From: Terebella lapidaria
Lineage: Eukaryota; Annelida; Polychaeta; Terebellida; Terebellidae
Reading direction: 5' to 3'
DNA length: 64,000 bases
NCBI GenBank assembly: GCA_949152475.1
Contig: OX424560.1
Location: forward strand, 3,038,001 to 3,102,000
A program made the translations under genes and the position numbers. Below, one piece after another: positions 1 to 9,656 of this stretch (positions within the stretch are counted from its first letter, which is position 1; each line of letters begins with the position of its first letter). Under the pieces are notes generated by a model, which worked only from the letters and a program-made list of their open reading frames with translations, was not told the DNA's origin and ran no database searches.

Positions 1-5
1 AACGG

Positions 6-23
6 TTCTTCTTTCTTCTCCTT
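6..23 (-). other. Polypurine tract of element A
   Basis: An 18-base pyrimidine run on the plus strand is a purine run on the element's sense strand. It lies behind the last ORF, where the plus-strand primer next to the 3' LTR is expected. The adjoining bases do not match the LTR, so the LTR boundary probably lies a few bases left of base 1. Confidence 0.55.
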
Positions 24-55
24 GCGCCGACTTGACTTGCGACGACTTGCGACGA

Positions 56-439
56 CTACTGCCCACCAGTATCACGGCGCGAACTGCTCCCCGACGGCGG
101 ACGCGGTGGAAAGGTCTGTGGTACCAACGGTCGTCCGAAGCTTGTTCCTCTGGCATCAACCGGGAGAAGATCCGGATCATGGAGGCTCCACTGGGGCGGG
201 ACGTAGAACCCATTCCTGAGGCGTTCGTCTCGGATGGACCAATCTGGAATCCGGACGATCTGACGGGTCGGGACGAGACCAAACGGTGACTCTCTCTGCT
301 CCATGATCTCCACGTAGACGCCGGAGTCTCTCATCTCGGCTGGCCCCCACTGCTCCGGTCCCCAACGTACTGCATAGTATCTGGCGTGCTCCGGGACTGC
401 AGGCGCAAAGACGGAAGCGCTCCGTCCCCCAATATTCAC
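56..439 (-). CDS. Possible small fifth ORF of element A (127 codons)
   Basis: A 127-codon frame in the element's sense orientation, between zinc-finger ORF4 and the polypurine tract. The composition looks globular rather than low-complexity: several Trp and Tyr residues, including YYAVRWGPEQWGP near residues 21-33, and a proline-rich end. I recognise no family. A WGP motif also occurs behind the zinc fingers of element B's third ORF, but that match is too short to carry weight. No promoter or splice signal decides for it. It could be 3' untranslated sequence that is open by chance, because the region is GC-rich. Confidence 0.3.
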   Translation of the reverse strand: MNIGGRSASVFAPAVPEHARYYAVRWGPEQWGPAEMRDSGVYVEIMEQRESPFGLVPTRQIVRIPDWSIRDERLRNGFYVPPQWSLHDPDLLPVDARGTSFGRPLVPQTFPPRPPSGSSSRRDTGGQ

Positions 440-526
440 CGGGAAACAATGGGACGGACACGGTTGAGTTGAAGGACCGCCAAACGGGTAGAACGTGTAG
501 GGTGGACTCTGGGTTGGTGCTCGGAC

Positions 527-1882
527 TTAGCTCCTTCCGGACCGCTCACTGGAAGACTGTCGAGGCCGGGTCTCCACCGGAGACAGGATTCCGGGTGTAG
601 CTCTGGCTTGGTCTACCAGGATACTCCTCCGGGCTCTCTGCACGTCCGCATGGCCTCGTTCAGACGCGGAAGACTCCATTCCGTCATCTCTAGCCGCGGA
701 ACTGGTTCTGCTTCCGGCTACTGCTTGAATGGTTGCCGGCAAAGTTCGCTCCGTGGATCCTCGGGTCTCCGTCTCACTGCCAGCTCTGCTCCGGGTTCCG
801 CCTTCCGTTTTGGTCTCTGGTCTGCCTCCTGATCTGCCAATGGGTCTGCTGTCCGCTCGGCTATCTGCTCTGCTATCTGCTCTGCTATCGGCTCGGCCGC
901 TGGATCTGCTTTCTGCTCCGCCTCCGGGCCGGACAATCACACTGCTCACTGCTCTGCCACTGCTAGTTGTTCTCGGAGGTGGACTCCGGAAAAGGTCTTC
1001 CTCATCGTCTCTGCTCTGCATTTCCGCAATGTCCGCCACTCCCACTTCTGCCGTTGCTCCGCTGGAACCTTCCTCCAACAGACGGAACTTGTAGTCATAC
1101 ACCCCCTTGCCTTTTCCCTTGACGCTGCCTCCGGAAGACTTGGGTGGGGTGTGTCGTTTCTCCTCTCGGCCACGTTCTCCGCCTCGGTCCTTGGCTCGCT
1201 CCGGGCTCTCCTTCCTATATTCTCGGCGTTGATGGCGTCCGGATTTATCCGGCGAACGGCTGCGACTCCGCTTCTTTCCGCGGTCTCGATCTGCTCCGGT
1301 ACCTCGAGATGGGTCAGGGCTGTTTTTCCGGGAGGTGTTCCGGGAAGAACTCCGGGTCACAGGCGGCTCAACCGGCTTCGGGTCTCCTGGTTCCTGCAAC
1401 TCGTCTTCACTTGCCATGATTTTCAGCTCCGCTTCCTCTTCCGAACTGCTCTCCGCCTCCGTGGACGAAACGTCGGCTGCTAGTGTGGCCACCGACTGGG
1501 TACCGGAACGGTACCGGGTCCGGGACGAAACCGAACCTCCCGACTCCGACTCCGTATCCGACAACTGGTCAAGCCGTGTTACCGGCTTCTTGCTTTTCCG
1601 TGGGGTCATCTTGGACCGGAGGCTTTTCTCCTCAAACTGCTCTCTGCCCACCCTCAGTCGAATCGGGTTTGCGTCCATTGCGTGCCGGGACTGCAGATGC
1701 TTCTGTGTTCCCTCTTTCCGTCTGCTCCAATGGTCACACTGCGGACAGGCGAAGACGGTGACTTCACTCGTGTGCTGCTCCGTGACATGCCGGAGCAACG
1801 TGTGCTTGCTCTTGAACTCTAGGTTGCAGTCTCCACACCGGTGAGGGCGGGGCTTGCGGGGTGTTGTCTTTACTTTCGGCAT
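527..1882 (-). CDS. Accessory ORF4 of element A: paired C2H2 zinc fingers with an RS-rich tail
   Basis: 451 codons, same sense as gag and pol. Two C2H2 fingers sit at the N-terminus (Cys16, Cys19, His32, His37 and Cys46, Cys49, His62, His67), both with Cx2C-x12-Hx4H spacing. An acidic serine-rich stretch follows. Residues 175-250 or so are rich in Arg-Ser, Arg-Glu and Arg-Asp pairs, resembling the RS/RE domains of splicing and RNA-processing proteins. An Ala-Asp-Ser-Arg repeat lies near residues 330-350. There is no signal peptide or membrane segment, so it is not an envelope protein. Hx4H fingers also occur at the N-terminus of R2-type LINE proteins, where they bind DNA. A nuclear nucleic-acid-binding role is inferred. 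A promoter-like module lies about 77 bases upstream of the start codon. Confidence 0.7.
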   Translation of the reverse strand: MPKVKTTPRKPRPHRCGDCNLEFKSKHTLLRHVTEQHTSEVTVFACPQCDHWSRRKEGTQKHLQSRHAMDANPIRLRVGREQFEEKSLRSKMTPRKSKKPVTRLDQLSDTESESGGSVSSRTRYRSGTQSVATLAADVSSTEAESSSEEEAELKIMASEDELQEPGDPKPVEPPVTRSSSRNTSRKNSPDPSRGTGADRDRGKKRSRSRSPDKSGRHQRREYRKESPERAKDRGGERGREEKRHTPPKSSGGSVKGKGKGVYDYKFRLLEEGSSGATAEVGVADIAEMQSRDDEEDLFRSPPPRTTSSGRAVSSVIVRPGGGAESRSSGRADSRADSRADSRADSRPIGRSGGRPETKTEGGTRSRAGSETETRGSTERTLPATIQAVAGSRTSSAARDDGMESSASERGHADVQRARRSILVDQARATPGILSPVETRPRQSSSERSGRS

Positions 1883-1958
1883 TCTGATTCTCTGCTTTGT
1901 GTCGATGTTGACTCAGCTACAGCAAACTGCCTTCTGCATCCGGTAACAGCTAACTGCC

Positions 1959-2010
1959 CCTTTTATAGTCTCTGGAAGTCACGTGACTGGCTTATCTGCT
2001 TGATGATTGG
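1959..2010 (-). promoter_or_regulatory. Promoter-like module in front of ORF4
   Basis: On the minus strand, in order: CCAAT box (2,006-2,010, AGCCAATC), a GATA site (AGATAAG, about 1,992-1,998), the palindrome GTCACGTGAC (1,978-1,987) and a TATA box TATAAAAGG (1,959-1,967). A start about 30 bases past the TATA box would leave a leader of roughly 50 bases before the ORF4 ATG. The CACGTG-to-CCAAT gap is 20 bases, the same as in the module in front of ORF3. Confidence 0.6.
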
Positions 2011-2056
2011 CTGCTCAGCAAACTGCAACTCCTCCTGGTGGTCTTCTTGGATAAAT

Positions 2057-2058
<2 letters not shown>

Positions 2059-2095
<37 letters not shown>
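2059..2095. repeat. 37-base T homopolymer (A tract on the element's sense strand)
   Basis: An uninterrupted run of 37 T on the plus strand, between the stop of ORF3 and the promoter module of ORF4. On the sense strand it is an A tract directly upstream of the CCAAT box. It could act as a nucleosome-poor poly(dA:dT) element, or be a fossil poly(A) tail from an RNA-mediated insertion. The assembled length may be inexact. Confidence 0.8.
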
Positions 2096-2168
2096 CGTGT
2101 TGTTGTTGCTGCTAACTGCCACCGCTTCTTCCGTCTCCGCCAAACTGCCATACTGCTATCTGCCTCCG

Positions 2169-2954
2169 CTACTGCCACACTGCCTTTGCTTCCGTCCAGG
2201 ATTCCTCATCTGCCGTCTCATACTCCGACTCATCCGTCTCCGGTTCCGAAGTGGGAGATGGAGGCTGGTATTCTCTGGCACGGATTTCCGCCTCCCAGTC
2301 GTCTGCTTTATCCGGCATAACTGCTTGGACCGCCTCTGCAATTAGCTCGATCTCCCGATCCCAGTCTTCCGCCGGCTGAACTTCCTCCTCCGGTTCCGCA
2401 AACATCTCTTGCTCCCAGTCTTCTGGAGGTGTGTCTTCCGCTGCCCGGAGACAGCCCTGTGGATCCGGAACCCATTCCGGGAGATCTAACTGCTCCGGTT
2501 GTCCGATGGGGGCGGCTGCTCCGGCATCCCAGTCAGGGCCAAACGGAAGCTGGTCCGCATAAGTTTCCGGAACTGTATTCTCCCTTGGTGACCGGGTGCA
2601 GAATCGCCGGAAGCGCCTATGCCGGGACTGCGTTGCTGTTCCCCGCCAGGCCGAATCAAAGGTTCCCACATGGTTGAGGGTGGCCTCGTCCTGAGGAGGA
2701 CGGTTCCCGGAAGGGTACTTCCACCCGTGCATCTCCCGGAGATGCCTCCTAAGGTCGTTCGCCCGGTTGCCATAGAAGGCACACAAACAGCAATGAAATC
2801 TCTGGGCTGGGCACACATGCCGTCTCCGGTCCCTCGCACTCTCAAACATCCGGTCACACTGCTTACACAGCCGGCTATAATCCAGTGGCTGCGGGGTTGC
2901 CCAATCTCTGCTCCGGCCGCGATCTTGTCTATCAAGGAACGCCGAGTAGGCCAT
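2169..2954 (-). CDS. Accessory ORF3 of element A: C2H2 zinc fingers with an acidic tail
   Basis: 261 codons in the sense of pol. The first finger is unusual (Cys30, Cys33, His46, then Cys48 or His54 as the fourth ligand). The second is regular (Cys55, Cys58, His71, His76; Cx2C-x12-Hx4H). The C-terminal half is strongly acidic, with repeated blocks of the type DWEQE, DWDREIE and DWEAEI and many Glu/Asp around aromatic residues, like an acidic activation domain. No signal peptide or membrane segment is visible. Finger plus acidic tail suggests a DNA-binding regulator, perhaps acting on the element's own promoters; that is inference. ORF4 pairs similar fingers with an RS-rich tail instead, so the two may be diverged paralogues. 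A CCAAT/CACGTG/TATA module lies 230-310 bases upstream. Confidence 0.7.
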   Translation of the reverse strand: MAYSAFLDRQDRGRSRDWATPQPLDYSRLCKQCDRMFESARDRRRHVCPAQRFHCCLCAFYGNRANDLRRHLREMHGWKYPSGNRPPQDEATLNHVGTFDSAWRGTATQSRHRRFRRFCTRSPRENTVPETYADQLPFGPDWDAGAAAPIGQPEQLDLPEWVPDPQGCLRAAEDTPPEDWEQEMFAEPEEEVQPAEDWDREIELIAEAVQAVMPDKADDWEAEIRAREYQPPSPTSEPETDESEYETADEESWTEAKAVWQ

Positions 2955-3186
2955 TCCGGAAGGCCGGGAAACTGAAATTGTCGATCTACTGCACCGCTTT
3001 TACTGCACCGCTTCTGCACCGCTTCTCCGGACTGGTGGTCTTCCGGGAAACACTTAGTCGTTTTTCACTGCAAAATCTGTTGCTGCCGGAAAATGCTGGA
3101 CTTGATTCGATTCCGCCAAACTTTGTCTGCGATGTGCACAGCTCGAGGTCTGCTCTCCAACTGCTGTCAGAGCCCGATTTCAAGGC

Positions 3187-3269
3187 CCTTATATACCCTT
3201 TCTGCTCACGTGATTTGAAAAGCTCCACGCTGATTGGCTGCCTCAGGAGTGACGTCACAATTATGCAAA
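3187..3269 (-). promoter_or_regulatory. Promoter-like module in front of ORF3
   Basis: On the minus strand, in order: an octamer-like TTTGCATAA (3,261-3,269), a full CRE palindrome TGACGTCA (3,250-3,257), a CCAAT box (3,233-3,237, AGCCAATCA), CACGTG (3,207-3,212) and a TATA box TATATAAGG (3,187-3,195). TATA to CACGTG is 11 bases and CACGTG to CCAAT is 20 bases. Five canonical vertebrate/insect-type promoter motifs in correct order and orientation within 83 bases make chance unlikely. The expected transcript leader to the ORF3 start is about 200 bases. Confidence 0.65.
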
Positions 3270-3275
3270 AACTCA

Positions 3276-4006
3276 ACCGTTAACCGAGAGGTGTCCGTCT
3301 CCGGCTCAACCGGCTTCTCCGGGTTTTTCCGGCTCCCTTTCAACTGCTTCTCCGAGCGAAGTATCTGCAATTTTGAAGTATCTCTGCCATCAGGAGGGTT
3401 GAATAGAGTCTCAGCCAGTTGAATCTGCCTCTCAGACGAACATCTAGACTGCAAGTTGGGCGTTTCCGCCATCTGTACTGCTTCGTCCACTGCATATCTG
3501 CTCATTGGTATTACTGCTTGTCGACACTGGAAACTGCATACATTCTGTCCAGAAGGAGGCGCCTTCCTATCTGGGGTGATGTTTCTCCGTTTCTGTCAAT
3601 CTGCAGCCGGTTTGCTGTCTCTGCTAAGTGGAAACTCCGGTTGGTTGTCTACAGCCGGAAAACTTTTCCGTCTTAATTCTCTGAATACGGAAGACGTGTA
3701 GCTGCTTCTCTGGAGATACTAGACCGCTAACCCAGGTTCTTCTGGGCCCCTGGCCGCTACCCTGGACTGGTTGACTATGTGCTCAACCCAGTCAGAACCT
3801 CTAGGATGTCTCTATCCGGTCTCTGCACCGCTTTCCGCTCTGCTTCTTTTCTCCGCCCTGTTTCCGGAACCAGCACTTGCTCACTGTCCCAACTTCTTGC
3901 GGTCGCTCTCTGCCGGAACTCAACGTTTTACCAGGGTCTCAGCTATCTCCTTCTCGGTGATCTACAGCTCACTCCGTCTCCTCATATTTCTGCGTCCTCT
4001 GCGGCT
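3276..4006. other. Non-coding interval between pol and the ORF3 promoter module
   Basis: About 730 bases of element A between the end of pol and the first internal promoter module. Only short overlapping frames occur here, none with a recognisable motif. It may hold the pol 3' end signals or regulatory sequence; I see nothing specific. Confidence 0.5.
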
Positions 4007-7000
4007 TTACTCCGAGTCCGTATCCGACTCAGAGACCGTCTGTTCCGTCTCCGGAACACTACTCTGCTTCGGCGGCTCCGTCTGCCTCCAGGAATCCGCC
4101 ATTCTCCGCTTCATCCATCTCGGATGCTTGACACCATTATACGGTTTCAGCAAATCGAAGTGAACCACCTTCTGTCGAGTTTCACTCTCTGCAATCTCGT
4201 AGGTCACGTCGGTAAATCTGCTCAGCACTAGCTTTGGACCGCTCCACTTCCTCTGCAACTTGGGAGCTTTGCCCTTCTTCCGTGTTTTGACCGCCATCCA
4301 CACTCGGTCTCCTGGCTGGAACTGATTGTCGACCTTCCTCCGGTCGTACAGCTTCTTCTGCCGTTCCATTTCTCTGCCAGATTTTGCTCGAACCGCCTTG
4401 TATACCGCTTCTAGTCGCTCCCGGAGCTGACTGCCATACTCTGTTACTTCTGCCGTTGATTCTCCCGGCGGTCTGCCAATCAGTAACTCAACCGGAGTGT
4501 TGACTTCTCTGCCCAGCATCAGCAAGTTGGGACTCTGCCCGGTTGTCTCCTGCGGGGTACTCCGGTAAGCTGCCATCGCCAACGGTACTAGCTGATCCCA
4601 GTTGGTCTGCCGCTCGCTTACGTACAGGCTCAGGATCTGCTGCAGCGTCCGGTTGAATCGCTCAATGAAACCGTCCGACTGAGGTCGGAAAGCGGTTGTC
4701 CGTGTCTTGTGAATCCCCAGGATTCTGCAAACATTTCTCAGCAAGTCGGACTCGAAATTTCTGCCTTGGTCGGTGTGGATCTCCATCGGGATGCCGTACC
4801 GCGCTGCAAACTGGTTGACGAATATGTCCGCAACCGTCACCGCTTCCTGATTCGGCATCGGGTAAGCCTCTACCCACTTGGTGAAGTAATCGCCGATTAC
4901 TAAGATGTACCGGTTCCCCCGGGTGGATTTAGGTAACGGACCCATCACGTCCATTGCCACCCTCTCCATGGGCACTCCAACCCGGTATTTCTGCATCGGA
5001 GATCGTTTCAAGTTCTGCATACTTCTTGACGCACATTCGTCACAGCTCAGCACCCACTGCTTTATGTCCCGCATCATAGCCGGCCAGAAATACCGCCTCC
5101 GAATGCTAGCCGCCATCCTTCTGCTTCCGAGGTGTCCTCCCGTCCGGCTCTGGTGGGCCAGACGGAAAATCTCCTGTCTCAGCTCCTTCGGGGTTATTAA
5201 CTGCATTCGGCTGGTTCCTTCTGCCGTTTTCCATTTCCGGTAGACTACTCCGTCGACTTTCAGCAAGGTCTTCCGCATCCCGTACAGCACTTTCTCCTCG
5301 CTGCTCATGCTGGAAAAGTCTGCACTGCCAGCTGTACCGCTCCCGTCGATCAGTGACGTCACCAGTGAGTACCAAGGTTCTGCTTGCTGCATTCTCCGCA
5401 AATCATCTGGTCGATATTTCTGCCCCAGCACAGTATCCTGGTCCGCATTTTCCGCCAGCCTAATCTGCTCTGCAACCGCATCCGCTTTTCCTGGAACTGC
5501 CTTCTCCGTCACCGCAACCGCAACCGGCTTCCGGGACACTGCTTTCTCCGTCACCGCAACCGCAACCGGCTTCTGGGACGCTGCTCTCTCCGTCACCGCA
5601 ACCGCAACCGGCTTCCGGGACGCTGCTTTCTCCGCTACTGCAACCGCCTTCCTTGGGACTGCTTCCTCTGTCACCGCAACCGCAACCGGCTTCCGGGACG
5701 CTGCTTTCTCCGCTACTGCAACCGCCTTCCTTGGGACTGCTTCCTCCGTCAGTTCTGCTTCTCCGCCCGATCTCCTTGACCGCTTCCGGCGTCCCCCCTT
5801 CCTTGGCTTGGGCTGAGGAGTTTCTTCACTTCGTGTCTGCCGGATTCTTTCTCCGTAGTTCCAGGCATCTATCTTGGCTTGTTTCCAGTCGATTTTTCCG
5901 CATTGGCTGCATGGGGATCTGGACAAGGCGTCCGCATTATTATGGATTCGCCCCGGACGATGTTCGATGTCGAAATGAAACTCACTCAGGAGCTCAATCC
6001 ACCGGGCTACCTGCCCCTGGGGCTCCTTGAAATTCATAAGCCAGGTAAGACTGCCATGATCCGTGCGAAGAAGGAAGTGTCGTCCCAGCAAGTACTGCTT
6101 ATTCTTCTGTACCACAAACACAACCGCCAGGAGCTCCTTCCGGGTGACACAGTATCTCCGTTCTTCTTTGGTTAGGCTGCGGCTCAAGTAGGTTATCACC
6201 CGCTCCTGGTTGCCCTGCTTCTGTGACAGTACTGCTCCCAGCCCGGCGTCACTGGCGTCTGTGTCCAGGATATATCGGCCTTGCTCCCTTGGGTACCCGA
6301 GTATCGGGCCACTGGTCAGGTCGAGAGTGGAGAACCATTTGGCGTCTGCACAGGCTGCTATGGTGTTGTCTATTCTCGGCAACGGATAAGCATCTTTCTC
6401 CGTGACTGCATTTAACCGCCGGTAATCGACGCAGAATCGGGTGGTCCCATCCTTTTTCTTCACGAGGACAATCGGTGAAGCCCACGGACTGCTACTTTCT
6501 TCAATGACGTTCTTGTCTTTCATCTCCTGAATCAGACTGCTCACCAGCTCTCTCTTGTCTGGCGGAATTCGTCTGGTTGGCTGCTTAATCGGCCGGTGAC
6601 TGCCCGTGTTTATCTGATGTTGTACCTCGTTGGTCTGCCCCAGTTCTCCGGCATCATTACTGAAGGTCAGCTTATTCCGAAATAGGAGGTCGGTTACTCT
6701 CTCGCGGAAATGACTCGGTACTGCATCCTGGGTCTGCTCTGCTAACTGCCGCAGCTTCTCGTACCCGCTCCAATTCCGCCCGGACTCCGACTCCGTGGAA
6801 ATCTGCACCTTCCGGCTCCGCTCCGCCAACGGCACAACACTGCAACCGGCTGCTAGGGTGGTCATCGTCGCCAACTGCGCTCCTTTCTTGATGATTACCG
6901 GCTCTGCCATCACGTTGATCACTCGAACCGGGACTGTTCCTTGCTTTATCCGGGATAAAGTTCTCCCGATCAGCCAAGGTCTTTTCTCCGTAGGCTCCTG

Positions 7001-7516
7001 CGGCATTTCTAGTACTCCTTCTGCTTCACGGACACTCTCTGCTTGTCCTATAATCAGCTGTTCCGTTTCCGGCGGAATTTGGTAATCTGCTACAGCGTTG
7101 ATCGGAAACGGCTCCCTGGTCTGCTCGAACATGGTGAGGAACACCTCCTGGCTGCCCATCTGCATGGTCATCCGGTCGAAGTTTATGCCGGATACTCGGG
7201 AACGGATGAAATCCATCCCCAGTATTCCTTCGTCTTCACAGTCTGCAATCTCGAACGTCACGGTCTCAGCTACTCCTGCGATGTTGAGTGGGAGTTCTTT
7301 CCGGCCATGTGTCTGTATGTTACTTCCGTCAACCATTGAAAGACGAATCGGCGACCGCTTCAGCTTCATTCCGGGTTTCCGGATCCGTTCCCAGGTTTGT
7401 AGGTTGAGCATTGTGACAGTGCTGCCGGTGTCGATTATCAGCGTTACTGGCTCTCCGCATACTCTGGCTGTCACACACATGCCCACCTCGCCCCTGGGAC
7501 CGGGTCCGTGAACCAC
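4007..7516 (-). pseudogene. pol: pol of element A (Ty3/gypsy type)
   Basis: Polyprotein frame of element A. Parts visible in order: an aspartic protease motif (IDTGS, about residue 30), reverse transcriptase motifs (SPWASPIVLVKKKDG and FCVDYRRLNA, about residues 320-360), an RNase H segment (DTDAS and RTDHGSL), a linker holding a tandem repeat, the integrase zinc-binding region, the integrase core (MDVMGPL, HTDQG, ERFNRTL), and a C-terminal GPY/F-like segment (KWSGPKLVL). The frame lies in -1 register to gag, the arrangement for which many family members use ribosomal frameshifting. It is followed by accessory ORFs instead of an envelope gene. The element looks broken, with about one break. 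Family assignment is firm; the exact clade is not. Confidence 0.85.
5490..5750 (-). repeat. In-frame minisatellite inside the pol linker of element A
   Basis: Six to seven units of two related kinds, about 42 and 36 bases long, both multiples of three. They encode runs such as EKAASRKPVAVAVT and EEAVPRKAVAVA. The array lies between the RNase H and integrase parts of pol, where such elements tolerate length variation. Confidence 0.8.
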
Positions 7517-7578
7517 CTGCCGGTTATGGGGGTGTCCTCTCTTCCGGGTCCCGGATTTCCCCTTTTCCGCGACCCGCT

Positions 7579-8865
7579 CTAGTTTTCCGGCTGTTGCTGC
7601 TGCTGTCGTGGCTGCTGCAATTGTTGCTGCTGCTGCTGCTGCGGCTGCTGCTGCTGCTGCTGTTGTCGCGGCGACTGCTGTTGTTGTGGTTGACGCCGCT
7701 GCTGCTGCTGCTTCGGCTGCCTACAGTCTCGGGCAAAATGCCCTTTCCGGCCACAGTTGAAACATTCTAAATCCGCTCGGGAACTGCGCTGCTGCTGCTG
7801 CCGGCTAACCGCTTCCTTGACCTGAGTCATCAGATCCGCCAACTGCTGCTGAGTCTGCTCGGCTTGCTTCCGCAATTCGTTCACCTGCTGGCTCCACTCC
7901 GGCTCCGTGTTCAGCTGCCTCGTCCGGTGTCGCTCCGCTGGTCTGCTGTTGTCCGTTTTCATGATGCTCTCATACTCGGTAGCGAAAGCCAGGGCCTGCG
8001 ACAGCGTTTCCGGGTGGCTTTTCAATACCGACAACCGCATATCTCGGTTAGTCAGGCTGTTGCAGAAATGCATCTTCATGAGCACTTCTGTTGTTGCCGG
8101 ATCTGCTTTTGGGTAAGCTAGCCGCGTCTTGCTCCGTATGTCTCTGGCCAGCTCGGACAGCTCCTCCTCCGGCTGCAATTTCCGTGTCTGCAATTCCGCC
8201 TGGAAAACAAATGTTTTCTCCCCCGGACAAAACTGCTGTTTTAATGCCGCCACAACCGTATCAAAGCTGCGTCTCTGCTCCGCGGACAGATCCAGTAGTA
8301 TGCTGCGGGCGTTACCTCTCAAACTGACACATAAGTTCAGCGCCTTTTCCTCTGCTGTCCAACGGTAGTACCGAGCGTATTCAAGGAGGTGAGCCTCATA
8401 CTCCGGCCACGGATCAGTTCCGTCGTACGTCATTAATCTGGCTACTCCTGCCCTTGGTGCTGGTTGTTGTACTGCTTCTGCCTGCTGCTGCTTTCCGGTT
8501 ACTGCCAGGTGCTGCTGAAACACCTCCATTTGGGTCGCCAATAATCTGGTCAGGTTGTCGACTAAATTCTCTCCGCCTTCCGGTTCCGCATCCGGTTCCC
8601 GATCGCCAGCCTGGTCCGGAAAGTTAATTTCCGCCTCTGCTAACTGCTCTGCAGGCTGTACTCCTTGAGGAACCCGAAGGGGCTCTTCTGCAACTGCTTT
8701 CTGCATTTCCGGCTGCAACAGCTTTCGCTCGGCAGGACGAACTGCTTCCTTTTCCGCAACCGGCATCTGCAACGGCTCAGCTCCTACTGCTCCTACAGGC
8801 TGCTCCGTGTCCGACACGGCTGCCTTCAGCTGCTGTTCCGCCAATTTGCCCCGTCTAGTAGTCAT
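7579..8865 (-). CDS. gag: gag of element A
   Basis: 428 codons. Retrotransposon gag core with a capsid-like segment in the middle (motifs WPEYEAHLLEYARYYRW and LSELARDIRSKTRLAYP), then a single CCHC zinc knuckle (CFNCGRKGHFARDC, about residue 368) that would bind element RNA. A tail of some 45 residues is dominated by glutamine and encoded by CAG/CTG-type triplets. The ATG lies ten bases past the primer-binding site, which supports this start. pol follows in the -1 register. The polyglutamine tail is unusual for a nucleocapsid end and probably arose by triplet expansion. Confidence 0.85.
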   Translation of the reverse strand: MTTRRGKLAEQQLKAAVSDTEQPVGAVGAEPLQMPVAEKEAVRPAERKLLQPEMQKAVAEEPLRVPQGVQPAEQLAEAEINFPDQAGDREPDAEPEGGENLVDNLTRLLATQMEVFQQHLAVTGKQQQAEAVQQPAPRAGVARLMTYDGTDPWPEYEAHLLEYARYYRWTAEEKALNLCVSLRGNARSILLDLSAEQRRSFDTVVAALKQQFCPGEKTFVFQAELQTRKLQPEEELSELARDIRSKTRLAYPKADPATTEVLMKMHFCNSLTNRDMRLSVLKSHPETLSQALAFATEYESIMKTDNSRPAERHRTRQLNTEPEWSQQVNELRKQAEQTQQQLADLMTQVKEAVSRQQQQRSSRADLECFNCGRKGHFARDCRQPKQQQQRRQPQQQQSPRQQQQQQQPQQQQQQQLQQPRQQQQQPEN

Positions 8866-8875
8866 ACTGCAGATG

Positions 8876-8893
8876 ATCCCACCGCTGCCACCA
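8876..8893 (-). other. Primer-binding site of element A, tRNA-Leu type
   Basis: The plus strand reads ATCCCACCGCTGCCACCA, which equals the 3' end plus CCA of animal tRNA-Leu as I remember it, so the element's sense strand is complementary to it. It sits six bases inside the 5' LTR and just before the gag ATG, as expected for a minus-strand primer site. Confidence 0.75.
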
Positions 8894-9656
8894 AAAAGTT
8901 GTAACGGGTTTACACCCTTCTGTGACGTCTTGATGAACCGGTTTTCTAGGGAGGTGGGCGAGTTGTTATTTAACCGGAGCTGAAACGGTAAAACTCCGGG
9001 AAACTGCTACTGCTGTACGGTTGAACTCCGGCTAGAAGTCTCTAAGGTTGGTAGCGTGGTCTGGAATGGACCTCTTAACCGTTGTCCGACTGCTAATCTG
9101 CAATTGCACCTTGTAAAGTAAGGATCCGGAGGCGTTTCCGTCTCCGGGTACTGCAACTACTCCGTCGGGAAACCGCTTTACTGCAACAGCTCCGTCGTTT
9201 TCCGTCTTACTGCAAACTGCGACTGCGCCTGGAATAAAGAATCCGGGAACGTTGCCGTTTCCGAATACTGCAACCGCTCTGCCAGGTTCCGCCGCACTGC
9301 AATCTGCTCCGGTTGGCTCCGCCTCACCGCAACCTGCGACTGCACCTGAAATGGAGTATCTCGGAAGTGTTCCCACTTCCGGTTACCGCAACCGCTCCGT
9401 CAGGTACTGCCTCTGCAACTCCGTCGTCCGGTACCGCCTCTGCAACTGCCTCGTCGTTCCTGGTCTCTGCAACTGCTCCTGTCCGATACCGCCTCCGTAG
9501 TTGCTCCGTTGATTTCCACCTCCGTCTCCGCCTCCGACTCCTTCCTCGGTGATCTGGGTTCTTAGATCACCCTAAGACGTCGTTACAACTTGGTCTTAAC
9601 CGACTGTGGTCTTATCTCCCTTCACTCCGTATTACTTTCTTTTCCGGCGAACTAAC

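Noticed and set aside
608-1844. Several plus-strand frames opposite ORF4
   Set aside because: Shadows of the GC-rich coding strand; the minus-strand frame has zinc fingers and a promoter-like module.
3206-3505. 99-codon minus-strand frame before ORF3
   Set aside because: It runs across the promoter-like module and has no recognisable motif.
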